Below, piece by piece: positions 11,831 to 22,616 of a stretch of 64,000 nucleotides of DNA. Below the pieces are notes generated by a model. That model made no database searches and was not told the DNA's origin. It saw only the letters and a list, made by a program, of their open reading frames with translations. The position numbers and the translations under genes are program-made. Where the stretch lies: positions 62,001-126,000 of the forward strand of contig VCJN01000063.1 of the NCBI GenBank assembly GCA_006384855.1, read 5' to 3'. Source of the DNA: Tetraselmis striata (lineage: Eukaryota > Chlorophyta > Chlorodendrophyceae > Chlorodendrales > Chlorodendraceae). Position 1 is the stretch's first letter, and every line of letters begins with the position of its first letter.

Positions 11831-14034
11831 CACCGTTGGAAGCGCCAAGGATCCAAGGGCGCAGGCGGCGGGCTCGGGATCGTTCGCGGCGGCGGGAGAG
11901 ATTCGGAGAGCATGTCGGAGCACATCTCCGAGAGGAGATGGTACCAAGCTTTGTCAGGCCAGTAGGGAACAATGACGATGGCTGGGGCACCGCTGGACTC
12001 AAGTTTGGAGACTAGATCGCCGATGAGGTTCCATGGAGGGTTACACCAGTTACGTTCGCAACGCCATGCAGCGTCGGAGAGGCGCATGGCGTCGACGGCC
12101 TCGCACCGCGGGTCACGCCAACGGGCGTTGTAGCGGGGCAGGAGGGCGTTTTCAGAAGTCGCGAAGCGGTCGATGGTGCAGGCGCCCCATTTAGCAGTGA
12201 GCAAGGCGAATCGAAGAGGGTTGAACTGCCAGTCGTCGCAATCAACCTCGCGACTAAGGCGGTCAGCCCAGATATTCGCCGCAGAACGGATGTAGCGCAC
12301 GGAAAGGGTGATGCCGTGCGTGTCCATGAGGTACCACGTTTTGCGTAGCTCAGCCATGAGGCGTGGAGAGCGAGAGGTGAGGTTAGTGAGGACGCCGACA
12401 ACTGCTTGGTTATCCTCGTGCAAGCGGATGTGGCGGTTTTGGAGCATGGGGAGGAAGGACTCAATAGCCAAGCGGACGGCTTCGAGCTCTTTCAGGGTAA
12501 TGTGCGCACTGCGGTCATCGTCGTACCAAAAACCCCGAGCTTCATGGTGCTCGTTCAAAACGGCACCCCAGCCGTACGACGAACTGTCGACGTGTAGGTA
12601 TCCGGTTTCGACGGGGCGGTTAATGGGACGGCCATTGTGTTGGGTGGGCACACCCACCCACCATTGCAGATCGCGTTCGAGCTGGCGGGTAAGCTTGACG
12701 CGGCCGGACCAAGAGTCGCGCGTCTTGAGCACATCATGCAGCTCACGAAGGTAGAAACGGGCAGGGGCAATGGCCAAGTAGAGAAACTGGCATTTGCCCG
12801 CGAGAGCGGCCATCTCGCAAGCTGGCAACCACCGCCGATCGCGTTTTGCGCGTTGGATTAGGCGTTTGGCCGCGCGAGCAATGCTGGCGAGTTTCTCAGC
12901 GGGCGCACGAAGAGTAGGTGACCCCGATGTGTCAATTTCTAACCCCAGGTGCACGAGCTTCTGGGTGGGCTCCCACACGCCCATGTTGGGGTTGCGCAGC
13001 AGACCAAAGCCCGAGAGGTGGCGTTCGATGTAGTCACGTTGCCAGATGGCCTCAGCCTGAGTCCGAGCTAGAAACAGGAAATCGTCCATGTAGGGCAACA
13101 TGCGCAGGCCAAATCGTCGCCGGGGAATAGGTGTGCCGTCTGCTTCAGCCGGGTTACGACGCAATGCCCTAGTGAGGACGTTGGTGAATTGGCAGAAGTA
13201 ATAGGGGGACAGAGACCAGCCCATGGGAAGGCCAGCCAGTCGGTACAGAGTGCCGCGGTAATCGACAGTGAAAAAATCCCTGTCCTCAGGGGCGATTCCA
13301 ACCGCGTAAAACCCGTCCTGCAGGTCCATCTGCAACATGTAGTCCCCAGGGCGCGCCAGGTTGCGTAAATGCGAAAGCGTCTCAAACGAAAGATCGCGCG
13401 TCTCGCAATAGCGGTTCAAGGGGCGAAGGTCAATGATGAGCCTCCATTTGTTTGTTCCAGGCTTAGGAACCAGGAACAGCCGGGACACCCATTTTGCGCA
13501 GTAGCCTCGCTCCCAGGCCCCAACGGCCAGGAAGCGAGCCAATTCACCGTCCATAAACTCCAGTTGAGCAGGAGTAGCATCCCCCATTGACACCCCCTGA
13601 TGAAAAGAAGGTGGGGCAAGCCCGTCCAAGAAAGGAACGCGTACACCTCGGGATATCCAGTTGAGAACACTGCGATTTGCGCCAGCGGCTTGCCAGTTGC
13701 CGAGATTACGACGGATGCGATGTCTCATAAAGGGGGAGTCGGGAGTACAGGAATTGGCGCGATGGATGTCGCGAGGGGGGCGAGCAGAGCGCCATGTCTC
13801 TCTGCTGGCCCTCTCCGCGTCGGCGTCAGGGACCACGGTGCGCGGCACAGTAGGAGTGCCGCGGCGTGGGAGTAGCCATGTGCCACTGGGCGCTGGCTTG
13901 GCCACTGGCAGTGTACTGTCACTTTGTACTCGAATCTGTACTAGACGACGGGCATACGCCGGCATACGCCCCAATCGGAGCGCATCGCGACACCTACGCC
14001 GGGTAGGGGCGAGTACAGATCGAGCCATGCCCAC
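11641..14034 (-). CDS. DIRS-like reverse transcriptase / RNase H / methyltransferase-like ORF
   Basis: This is a 797-residue reading frame from a retrotransposon Pol. In order it shows an RT (LVPKPGTNKWRLIIDLRPLN, then LPMGWSLSPYYF, and the catalytic YMDD at 13092-13081), an RNase H (HVDSSSYGWGAVL; later EDNQAVV and NIWADRLSR), and a C-terminal module with RFATSENALLPRYN, NWCNPPW (NPPW at 12042-12031) and IVIVPYWPDKAW. This layout matches the RT-RH-MT order of DIRS-order elements. NPPW resembles motif IV of N6-adenine methyltransferases. The last 100 residues or so are Pro/Ala-rich and come from the tandem array. The Met at 14034 is only the first in frame. No gag was recognised upstream. I recognise the family by motifs only. 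Confidence 0.75.
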   Translation of the reverse strand: MGMARSVLAPTRRRCRDALRLGRMPAYARRLVQIRVQSDSTLPVAKPAPSGTWLLPRRGTPTVPRTVVPDADAERASRETWRSARPPRDIHRANSCTPDSPFMRHRIRRNLGNWQAAGANRSVLNWISRGVRVPFLDGLAPPSFHQGVSMGDATPAQLEFMDGELARFLAVGAWERGYCAKWVSRLFLVPKPGTNKWRLIIDLRPLNRYCETRDLSFETLSHLRNLARPGDYMLQMDLQDGFYAVGIAPEDRDFFTVDYRGTLYRLAGLPMGWSLSPYYFCQFTNVLTRALRRNPAEADGTPIPRRRFGLRMLPYMDDFLFLARTQAEAIWQRDYIERHLSGFGLLRNPNMGVWEPTQKLVHLGLEIDTSGSPTLRAPAEKLASIARAAKRLIQRAKRDRRWLPACEMAALAGKCQFLYLAIAPARFYLRELHDVLKTRDSWSGRVKLTRQLERDLQWWVGVPTQHNGRPINRPVETGYLHVDSSSYGWGAVLNEHHEARGFWYDDDRSAHITLKELEAVRLAIESFLPMLQNRHIRLHEDNQAVVGVLTNLTSRSPRLMAELRKTWYLMDTHGITLSVRYIRSAANIWADRLSREVDCDDWQFNPLRFALLTAKWGACTIDRFATSENALLPRYNARWRDPRCEAVDAMRLSDAAWRCERNWCNPPWNLIGDLVSKLESSGAPAIVIVPYWPDKAWYHLLSEMCSDMLSESLPPPRTIPSPPPAPLDPWRFQRCSRCCRYSPPSPQAASAQPPAEAALLAALDALSGAGACLGPCPASALRAAGRPSPLPPGHADS

Positions 14035-15524
14035 ACGGGAAAGGGCAGCCAGGGGTTACTTTGGTCGACACTGGTTGAAGGTCTTGGACCTTGTTCCACT
14101 GAATGGGGAAGCGCTGCAGCTTCGTCCTCTCCTCGCGTTGGGCGAGTAATCAGCAGCTCGTTCGCGGGTAGTAGTTAGCACGTCGCAAGCGGCGCGCGTA
14201 CATTAACCACACAAACCCTAACGGGTTTCTCCCAGGGGGGGGCCCGAAAGGCGTCGCTCACCGTACATGGTACGATGGCGGAAGACCGGCACCCTGCGCG
14301 GCAAAATTGCCGCGACTTTGCTGTGGTGCGCTCGATGGAGCGTGCCACAGCAAAGGAGAGTGACCGGTCGGTCCGCCGTGAAGGCATGTGGTGTCTCTGA
14401 CCGGCCCCCGCAATCGTGCGCGCGCACACACGCGCTACAGGCGCCGCGCCAGGGCTATCTCGTACAAGTAGAGAAACCACATAAACTAGTTTAGAACAAT
14501 ATTACGGGTACAGGTACTCGTAATCCGGACAGACGGCCTAGGCGAGCTGGGACCAGCCCGCCTATCCGCGCGTTGGCCCATTTTTCAGGTCCTCATTCAA
14601 TTCGCGACGTACCCCGGTACTGAATCACTGCGTCTTTGTTACGAGATGAGACAGTACCGGTACGAATATGCAGTGACGACTAAGCTCTCACGGCCCGGCC
14701 GGTCTCGAGCCGCCGACTTACATACTCGTAGTCACTCGCTCTATCACTGAGCGCCCTAGTCAGCATAAGTTCCCGGGTCTGATGGTGGGACCGACCATGG
14801 AACTCATACAAACGTGGATTACTGGGAAGTACCGCAGTGTGGATGCTGTACGTGTACACTCGTACACACTATATAATTACATGAGCTAGCAGCAGAAGGC
14901 GATATCGGAAATCACCAAAATAAAAGGCAATCAGAAAGGTCCTCTACATCGACTGCGGGGTGGAAGCAGTAACATGAGAAGACGCAGAGTGGGCACGAGC
15001 ACACGCATCAGACTTGGCCATCTGCACACCGGCAGAGAGAATGCCGCCCAGGGTACCATGCACGCAAGCCGAGACCCGCTGCAACAGCCCCCGCCGTGTG
15101 CGCGACAGGTGACGGCGGAACTCAGCAGGTTGGCCGGCGACAAAGTTTCGAAGTGCCTGAACGGATTGACCACGTACACACTATATCCTGCGAGAGAGCG
15201 CAGTCCCGCGTACATAGCGCGCGTGCATTGCGGTCGCCGCTCGCACAGGGTTTCGGTACGCCCCGCGGCGTGCCCTGATAGGGGAATATTTTAGAGCGAG
15301 ACGAAGGCCGCGCCGCGCCCTCACGCGACATTATCCAGGAGCCCCTAGACTTGACAAGTCGGCCAAGATCCCGCCGCACGCTGCACATCTGGTACGTAAT
15401 AGAGCACCGCCCATTCGCTGGTCAGTCCGAGAGCCACAACACCACCGCACCGCTATCATATGCTCAAGGTATAACGTCTTGGAAGTCCCACTACGTTCCG
15501 TCGACACTCGTCCATTTTCTAAAA
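14035..15524. other. No gene recognised
   Basis: GC-rich intergenic sequence with no motif-bearing ORF. It lies between the RT ORF and the left LTR. Confidence 0.5.
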
Positions 15525-16010
15525 TGCGGCAGTCTCAGCCGGAAAGAGACTGCAAGGACAAACAAAGGTGGTGTGCAGTGGTGGTGCAAAGGCGAGAGGC
15601 TACAGTGTTTTTCAGCATAGAACAATTGTTACAAGTTGTCACCACCCGCTGCTACAAATAATCTAGCTATCGTCGGCACTGGCCATCAGGCCATGCCGAC
15701 CACTAGCAGCACGCCCACTGCAAAGGGCGTCACCATGGAGAGTCAGACAGAAGGCAGAACGTCAGCCCCGTCATTGTACGGCAATACATAACATATCCCC
15801 TGCACTGTCAAGAATAGAATATATCTGACAGACAGGCAGACATAATTATATATATAATACAGCAGGCCGATATACGAGTACTCGTGCGCGTGACATGCGC
15901 GCACTCGTACTCTAGTACCCGTAGAATGTACATCATTCAGTGGTACCGGCTCTCGTACTGTATTATGCCAAAGATAGCGCATGACAGGTTACAATACAGT
16001 ATAACTGTCA
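15525..16010 (-). repeat. 3' LTR of the Gypsy element
   Basis: 486 bp, about 99% identical to 22133-22616. TG...CA ends. Confidence 0.9.
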
Positions 16011-16014
16011 CACT

Positions 16015-16030
16015 ACATCTCTCCCCCCTT
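16015..16030 (-). other. Polypurine tract of the Gypsy element
   Basis: AAGGGGGGAGAGATG-like purine run immediately upstream of the 3' LTR; expected plus-strand primer site. Confidence 0.7.
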
Positions 16031-16049
16031 GGACAACATAAAGCAGTAT

Positions 16050-17653
16050 TCAATTTGCAGTTGGAATTCTAGCCGGATATTTAGCCGCATGCTGCAGAAA
16101 CTCATCTGACTCAGCAAATTGCAGCCACATCGGCGTATCCAGAAAACTTTGCAAAGCAACAGTTCGTTTTACATCAAACAAACGATGCCAAACATGTGCA
16201 ATAGTTTTATCTGCAAAGTGCACCAGAAATTGCAATTGAGATCCTTTGCGGCCAGGCATCAAGCCAACTTTGACTGCGGATATCTTTTCAATTTCAAACT
16301 CCTGGCTGTCAGGATCTTCCTCAGAACCCGTGACCATTGGCACAACCGGACGAATAGATGCAGTCGGACAAGGCCGCAAACTATTCACATGGAAAACCGG
16401 ATGCAACTTCATCCCCGGAGGCAACTGCAACCGGAAACTATAATTGCCAATCTTCTCAATAATCGGAAAAGGACCCAACTGCCTATCCATTAACTTCTGG
16501 TTAGGTTGGCCTTTGATTTTCAGAAAGCGAGTTACAATACTCACTTTATCTCCAACATTGAAAACGGGAACATCCCTCTGTTGCCTTTCCGTAGGACGAA
16601 CAGTCAACTCATCCTTATGAATTGCCAAAATCGATTTGACTAAGTCATGGATGTCTTTTATATTCTGGATTTTCTGTTGAGCACTGACTGACACAGGTAT
16701 TGTGGGCCTCATGGCAAACAATAAGTCAGGAGGTGTTTCAGGATTAAATCCGTAATTAACCTCAAACGGTGTATGCTCAATACCAAGTGCACGATTAGAA
16801 TTATACGAAAATTCCATCAACGGCAATTGATCAACCCAATTGGTGCCATCAAAGCAACAAAACGCTCGAGCCAGTTCACAGACAATGGCATTGATCCTTT
16901 CAGTCAGACCATCCGTTTCAGGATGTTGGCCACTAGACATGTTTAACTTAGTGCCTAGGCGACGCCACAAAGTCTGCCAAAAAGACGACATAAATCTCGG
17001 ATCACGGTCCGAAATTATAACCCTTGGTAAACCATGCAGCCTGTATACTTCCTTCAGAAATAATTCAGCTGAATATTCACCAGTCACAGTTTTAATCGTC
17101 GGAATAAAATGTGCTTGACGGGTTAGATGGCATACAACAACCAACATTGCATCAAAACCATTACTCACAGGTAAATCGGTAATGAAATCCAAACCAACCG
17201 AGTGCCATGGACGTGGCGGCACTGGAAGCGGCTGCGTCGGTGCTGCCGGCTGCGGACGAGAACGTACCCGCCTACAGGTTGGACAATTATCACAATAGGC
17301 TTTCACGTCATGACGTATACGTGTCCACCAAAACGATCCAAGGCACGTGCCAAGGTACTCTGAACAGCCCGGTGCCCAGTAGTATCATGTAGCTCATACA
17401 ATATTTTGTTAATGAGCCGACGGTTATTAGGGATACATAGACATTTATGTCTCCAAAAAAATCCGTCACGTTTGGACACATGTCCCGACTTCATCCATCC
17501 CCCCCATTCGGAATAGAAGTCGTCTGCCACATACCCCGTTTTTATCATGTCGAGTATGTCATCACTAAGCTTTAGAGTACTCACACTCATAGAAGCTATG
17601 GCAGCACATAGTAGGGTGCGTACACATTCAAGTGTCTCAACCGCGTCCGGCAC
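16050..17653 (-). pseudogene. Gypsy integrase with chromodomain-like end
   Basis: The upstream piece (17653 to about 17330) holds an H2C2-type region (HDTTGH) and ends out of frame. One frame over, the integrase continues as AYCDNCPTCRR (zinc-finger Cys pair) and the catalytic core: D in GLDFITDLP, D in ISDRDPRF, E in ETDGLTERIN. A C-terminal GPFPIIEKIG/LHPVFHVNSLR segment (GPY/F module) and a region resembling a degenerate chromodomain (FEIEKISAVKV...HVWHRL) follow, ending at 16050. The frame change near 17330 breaks the polyprotein. Confidence 0.8.
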
Positions 17654-17765
17654 ATCCCCGGTTCAATAAAGGCCACCGAAACTTAACGGTTTAAAATCCG
17701 GTCTACGAGACAACGGATCTGCCTCATACTCCACTTGCCTTTTCTGTACGCAAGGGGCATCGAAC

Positions 17766-18571
17766 CTACATAAGGCTGTATAAGTCGCGAACATAGCGAG
17801 CTTGGCGCCTATTTATCCGTTCTGTAGGTTGCCTGAGCAAATGCCGTAGGGTGTCATGGTATGAAACAACAAGGAATCGACGGCAACCTTCAACATAACA
17901 CCTCCAATGCTTATTTGACTCACAGATGGCTAATGCCTCGAGGTCATAAGCAGAGTAAGCATTACCGCGCTCAGCTGAATTCAGCTTCCGCGCCCAGTAT
18001 GTTGGTACGCGTCCATAACGCCCAGTTACTGGTTGTGGGCCTCCTCCCTGGTCCTGCAATACTACTGCAGCTAGCCCTACGTTGGACGCATCTGTCGCTG
18101 CGGTAGAACGTCACATCAATGCCCACTTCCACAGTATGGTCAGACAAGGTGCGGAAATCAACGGCAGACGAAGAGTCTCGAAAGCTTCCTGACAGTAAGG
18201 ACTCCAGTCTACAACGGCTGGTTTTGTTTTACGTAACAAATCTGTCAAAGGAGTGGTTAGATCACTGAAATGGTGAATAAACCTAGAGTAAAAAATGCAA
18301 AATTGTACAAAACTTCGCACTTCGCTCTGAGTTTTTGGCACATGCCAACTTTTACCACCGATACAGTATATCCCCATACTTAATACTCCATAGATGTCAT
18401 ACCAAAGAAACATTTCTTTAGTTGCAAACGTAGGTTATGTTCAGATAATTTTGCCACTACCATACGAATATGTTTAAAGTGGTCAACATAATTCTCTGAA
18501 TATGTACAAATATCATCAAGATATACAACAACAAATTTACGCAAAAAGGGACATAAGATAGCATTCATCAT
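17766..18571 (-). pseudogene. Gypsy RT C-terminal half and RNase H, broken
   Basis: This continues the RT after an in-frame stop: ILCPFLRKFVVVYLDDI holds the catalytic YLDD (18523-18512). Then comes the RT thumb and connection (TQSEVRSFVQFCIFYSRFI; a frame change near 18380-18413), and an RNase H region (YWARKLNSAERGNAYSAYDLEALAI). Several frames are needed to read it through. Confidence 0.75.
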
Positions 18572-18574
18572 ACG

Positions 18575-19920
18575 TTAGAAAATTGCAGGGGCATTGCATA
18601 ACCCAAATGGCATAACAGTCCATTTTAATAATCCATCAGATGTATCCTCCTCAGCTATAGCAACCTGCCAATAACCAGAGGCTAAATCTAAATGGGTATA
18701 GCATCGAGCTTTCCTCAACTCTTCAAGAGTTTTATCAATACGCGGTAAGGGATACGCATCCTTCCGAGTGACATCATTGAGACCACGAAAGTCTACACAT
18801 AACCGGAGAGATCCATCCGCCTTCCTAACAAAAAGAATAGGCGAGCCAAACTCAGATTGACTAGGACGTACAAGTCCGGCTTCAATAGCTGATTTTAATT
18901 GGCGATCTAACTCGGCACGCTCAGCCGGGGACAACCGATTGAGACGTTGTTTCTTCATAGTACCAGTAAGATCAATCTTATGGTCCCATGGTCGATGCTG
19001 CGGAGCACTATCAACCGGTCGCAACACATCCGGAAATTCATCACAAAGAATTTTACGAACAGCCTCCTTATGCTCAGGTAGCATTGCATCATCCAAATGC
19101 AGATTAGGGTCATCCTTAATCACACTTATTTGGACAGAATAGAACTCAGCCACACGGGGCTTTGCTTTCCCTCCCCTCGCCGTTTTCCGCATTAATGTCA
19201 TCAATTTAATTGCAGAAACCGAACTACATGCGGGTCGGCGTTCTATTGTTTCAAACTGGATTTCTGTACCATCAATTAGGGTTAAGATACGATTCTCCCC
19301 ATATTGTACAGATACTTGTGCTTCATCAAGCCAAGTTAATCCTAATACAACATCAGCCACATTGAGTTCTCGAAGAACATAAAATACTCGGTTCTCAAAA
19401 GAGTGTCCTGCTATATCAAATGTAATGGTAACGATCTGTGTACAACTCACACGTTGACCATTAGCAAGACGAACCGGAATTTTCTTCTGAAGTTTCTCAA
19501 TTTGAATATTATTTTTACGGACAAAGTCCTCAGAAATAAAATTCAGTGATGCTGCATTATCTACCAATGCATCTACATGAGCACCAGTATTTAAGCTGAT
19601 TTCAACCTTTAATAGTGGCCTGGGATCGTCCCATTTACTTAATGAAGCCACAGTAGCTGGTTGTGATACATTATCAACATTATCAGCCGACACATTAACG
19701 GTTTCTGAGTCAAAAATATTTTGGTTGACATTTTCTGACTCCACGTTAAAATCCTGAGTGTCCGCAGACACCTCCCATCAACATTAGGTGAGCAGGATTC
19801 ATCCATAATATCATCAGGTATACTACACTCATTGTCCACCAGCCATATACGAATGGGCCACGGCGCAGGGCGAACATCTGTATGGACGGTAGCATTATCT
19901 GGTGATAAACGGGTAAACAT
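18575..19920 (-). pseudogene. Gypsy protease and RT N-terminal half
   Basis: Starts with a Pro-rich linker (APWPIRIWLVDNE), then an aspartic protease-like fold (VDALVDNAASLNFISEDFV; later DVVLGLTWLDEA). RT follows: SPILFVRKADGSLRLCVDFR, DLASGYWQVAI, PFGLCNAPAIF. It ends at a TAA (18577-18575) where a Gln codon is expected (IFQRMMNA), so one C-to-T change truncates RT before YLDD. The protease signature is D-N-A-A rather than the usual D-[ST]-G-A. Confidence 0.8.
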
Positions 19921-19972
19921 AGGCGTTCTAGCCGGGAACTCTTGGATTAGTTTCTAATGCTTTGTCATAGCA

Positions 19973-20340
19973 TTAAACTTCTCTCAAGCTGGTAGTATAA
20001 AAAACACCCAGAGTATCATTACGATTAGCCTTACGACACTGTTCAAAGTGTGCAGCAATTTGTTCTACTCTGTTCCATGGTGGATGTATATATACTCGTT
20101 CACCAGCTAAGTCCCGTTCTAAAACTGATTCATTGACCAAACAAAATGGCAGATCCTTATGGGTATTCAATCCCTCATAATCTGCTCATCCCTCTAAAGT
20201 AAACTTATACTTATCATAGAGGGGGTCAAAGATACGATCCACCAGTCTCCAGGTAACACCAGTATGTGTACTAGAAGTCTGGACATATTTACGACGGATA
20301 TAGCTTTTACTCGACGACGACCCGACAATTTTCGAGTTGC
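19973..20340 (-). pseudogene. Methyltransferase-like segment of the Gypsy polyprotein
   Basis: Fragments WRLVDRIFDPLYDKYKF and ERVYIHPPWNRVEQIAAHF (HPPW at 20086-20075). They resemble the [NDH]PP[WY] module seen in the DIRS-like ORF at 12.0 kb. Stops interrupt the frame. A function in DNA methylation is inference only. Confidence 0.45.
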
Positions 20341-20878
20341 TGGAACGAGTATGCTTTTCGTATCTATATCAGATGCTTTGCTACCAGTACGTATCAGTAG
20401 GTGCATCTACAGGGGCACGAATAGAATCTGACGGTACATCATCATCATCTAAAGTGCGTAAAGTGCGTACTGACCTTGGATGTGCCGAGGCAACTTGCCG
20501 AGTCGCCACTGAAAAGACCATAACACAGGTCGTCGATCAGCGTGTCGACACGTCGACTCCTCCGCGCTTCTCCTCAGCTAGCAAACATGCGATGCGCCGA
20601 GCTCCGCTGGTCCGGATGACAAAGGCCCGCCGTACACTCGACGGTCGTCGGCTCGTTGCTCAGCTCCTGCCGAGCTATCGCCAGTATGTCGTAATATTCT
20701 TGGCGCGTACTCGGGGGAAGTCGCGGGCGCTCCAGCACGTCCTGTAATCACCACCTGCAGGCTATAGATGCAGATGCAGATGCATATGAGCCTATAGATG
20801 CATCCATTCATATGCGTATGAGGCTATAGATGCAGTCTTCTCGTTGAAGGTCATGTACTTGAGCCGATATACGAACGG

Positions 20879-22117
20879 CTATGACGAACTCGGTCGAAGT
20901 AGCAGGTCGTTGAACAGCAGTAACGAATTAAACTTGATGCACGCCTCTCGCTGAAGATCAGGTACTTGGGCTGATTTGCGTAACGCTGTAACAAACGCGG
21001 TAGCAGTAGCAGGACGTTCTGCTTCAGGTTTATTTTCATACGACTGCCACCAGCGTTGCAGTCGTCCTTTCAGCTGCTGCACGACAAACATAAGTCCTGC
21101 AGGTGAATCACACTTTAAACCGACTTGGCTCAGCCTCTCGGGTATACTATGAAGCCAAATGTCGAGAGCATTGATGTCGTCGTCGTCGATCCTAGGCTGC
21201 TGCTGTGCCGACTTACGCTGCGACTCAGTAAGCTTCGCCTCAGGTTTTTCATACCACGGTACAGGTTGCGATACTTCCAGCCGGTCGAACTCAGTCGATA
21301 TGTCGACAGCCATATAGTCATTGACGACCTCCCACAAAGGTGACTCGTCGAAGCCAAAACGGAACGGTACAGTAACAGGTACGCCAGGGTAGCTCTTGTT
21401 GGTCCATATACCAGACGTCGACACGGCCTTATACACGTTCGACCACTTGTCGACGACTGCCGAGTGTATGGCTTGCGATGCGACATAGGGAACGGCACGA
21501 CACCATTTACCCCGCAGGTGCGCAGCTATCTCGGTAGTATATGACGGGCGACCATTGCCAGGTTCGACAGTGATTCGATCAGGGAAACGAGGACCATTAT
21601 CAGCAGGCGGGTCGACCGCTACTTGAGGTCCAACAAACGGTATCAGACTATCGTTCACCAGCTGCTCAGCACGGTATGGCCAACGAGTATCATTCTTCAG
21701 CTCATAATAATTCACTCGAGCCTCGTACAGAAAGCAGTCGGTTCCATCGATAGTCACACAGTCGAAGAGATTCAGGTCAGCCGGATTCATCGTGATCCCG
21801 GTTTCAGTTTGCAGCATACGTACTGCGAGTTCGCGAACTGACAGGTCGATAAGTGTCGAGGTCCCACAGGGCAGAAAAGCAGTGTTATTATGATTCGGTT
21901 CAACAGTCATCATAATGTCACGCTCAGCACCAGCTCCAGTGCCTGAAGTAACAATCACAGATGCTGTGACACCGCAGTCGAAGGGTAGCTTAGTGTCTGC
22001 GTCCCGCTCTCGAGCCGCCAGTTGTGCGCGCGAAAACTTGCGCCTCATCACGTCACTCATTATACAACAAACGAGGAGTACTTGCAGTGGAAGACTTGAA
22101 GAATCTGGAGCTAACAC
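20879..22117 (-). CDS. Gypsy Gag-like protein
   Basis: A 412-codon frame directly after the primer-binding site. The likely start is Met at 22060 (SDVMRRKFSRAQL), with 22117 an upstream in-frame option. The C-terminal part holds a retrotransposon-Gag-like helical signature (GRLQRWWQSYENKP...ATAFVTALRKSA). No zinc knuckle is visible before the stop at 20879. Downstream sequence (20410-20870) contains short direct repeats ('gcctatagatgca') and shows no frame, so the Gag end may be truncated. Confidence 0.65.
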   Translation of the reverse strand: MLAPDSSSLPLQVLLVCCIMSDVMRRKFSRAQLAARERDADTKLPFDCGVTASVIVTSGTGAGAERDIMMTVEPNHNNTAFLPCGTSTLIDLSVRELAVRMLQTETGITMNPADLNLFDCVTIDGTDCFLYEARVNYYELKNDTRWPYRAEQLVNDSLIPFVGPQVAVDPPADNGPRFPDRITVEPGNGRPSYTTEIAAHLRGKWCRAVPYVASQAIHSAVVDKWSNVYKAVSTSGIWTNKSYPGVPVTVPFRFGFDESPLWEVVNDYMAVDISTEFDRLEVSQPVPWYEKPEAKLTESQRKSAQQQPRIDDDDINALDIWLHSIPERLSQVGLKCDSPAGLMFVVQQLKGRLQRWWQSYENKPEAERPATATAFVTALRKSAQVPDLQREACIKFNSLLLFNDLLLRPSSS

Positions 22118-22119
22118 TC

Positions 22120-22131
22120 GCTCCGAAACCA
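22120..22131 (-). other. Primer-binding site of the Gypsy element
   Basis: TGGTTTCGGAGC, one base after the 5' LTR. It matches 10 of 12 positions of the usual initiator-Met tRNA primer site TGGTATCAGAGC. Confidence 0.6.
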
Positions 22132-22132
22132 G

Positions 22133-22616
22133 TGCGGCAGTCTCAGCCGGATAGAGACTGCAAGGACAAACAAAGGTGGTGTGCAGTGGTGGTGCAGAGG
22201 CGAGAGGCTACAGTGTTTTTCAGCATAGAACAATTGTTACAAGTTGCCACCACCCGCTGCTACAAATAATCTAGCTATCGTCGGCACTGGCCATCAGGCC
22301 ATGCCGACCACTAGCAGCACGCCCACTGCAAAGGGCGTCACCATGGAGAGTCAGACAGAAGGCAGAACGTCAGCCCCGTCATTGTACGGCAATACATAAC
22401 ATATCCCCTGCACTGTCAAGAATAGAATATATCTGACAGACAGGCAGACATAATTATATATAATACAGCAGGCCGATATACGAGTACTCGTGCGCGTGAC
22501 ATGCGCGCACTCGTACTCTAGTACCCGTAGAATGTACATCATTCAGTGGTACCGGCTCTCGTACTGTATTATGCCAAAGATAGCGCATGACAGGTTACAA
22601 TACAGTGTAACTGTCA
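22133..22616 (-). repeat. 5' LTR of the Gypsy element
   Basis: 484 bp; carries the element promoter by position. TG...CA ends. Confidence 0.9.

Larger units (their letters stand above)
15525..22616 (-). mobile_element. Ty3/Gypsy LTR retrotransposon
   Basis: A 7.1-kb element bounded by two direct LTRs (15525-16010 and 22133-22616). In element orientation the LTR reads TGACAG...CCGCA. A primer-binding site like the initiator-Met tRNA type (TGGTTTCGGAGC) follows the 5' LTR. A purine tract (AAGGGGGGAG) precedes the 3' LTR. Order gag, methyltransferase-like segment, protease, RT, RNase H, integrase with a chromodomain-like end is Gypsy/chromovirus type. LTRs differ at about five sites plus one 2-bp indel, about 1%, so the insertion is recent, yet the coding region is interrupted. 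A target duplication is unclear because both flanks are A-rich. Confidence 0.88.

Noticed and set aside
11466..12015. Plus-strand ORFs in the 11.4-11.8 kb array
   Set aside because: GC-rich tandem repeats are open in several frames; the minus frame joins the RT ORF.
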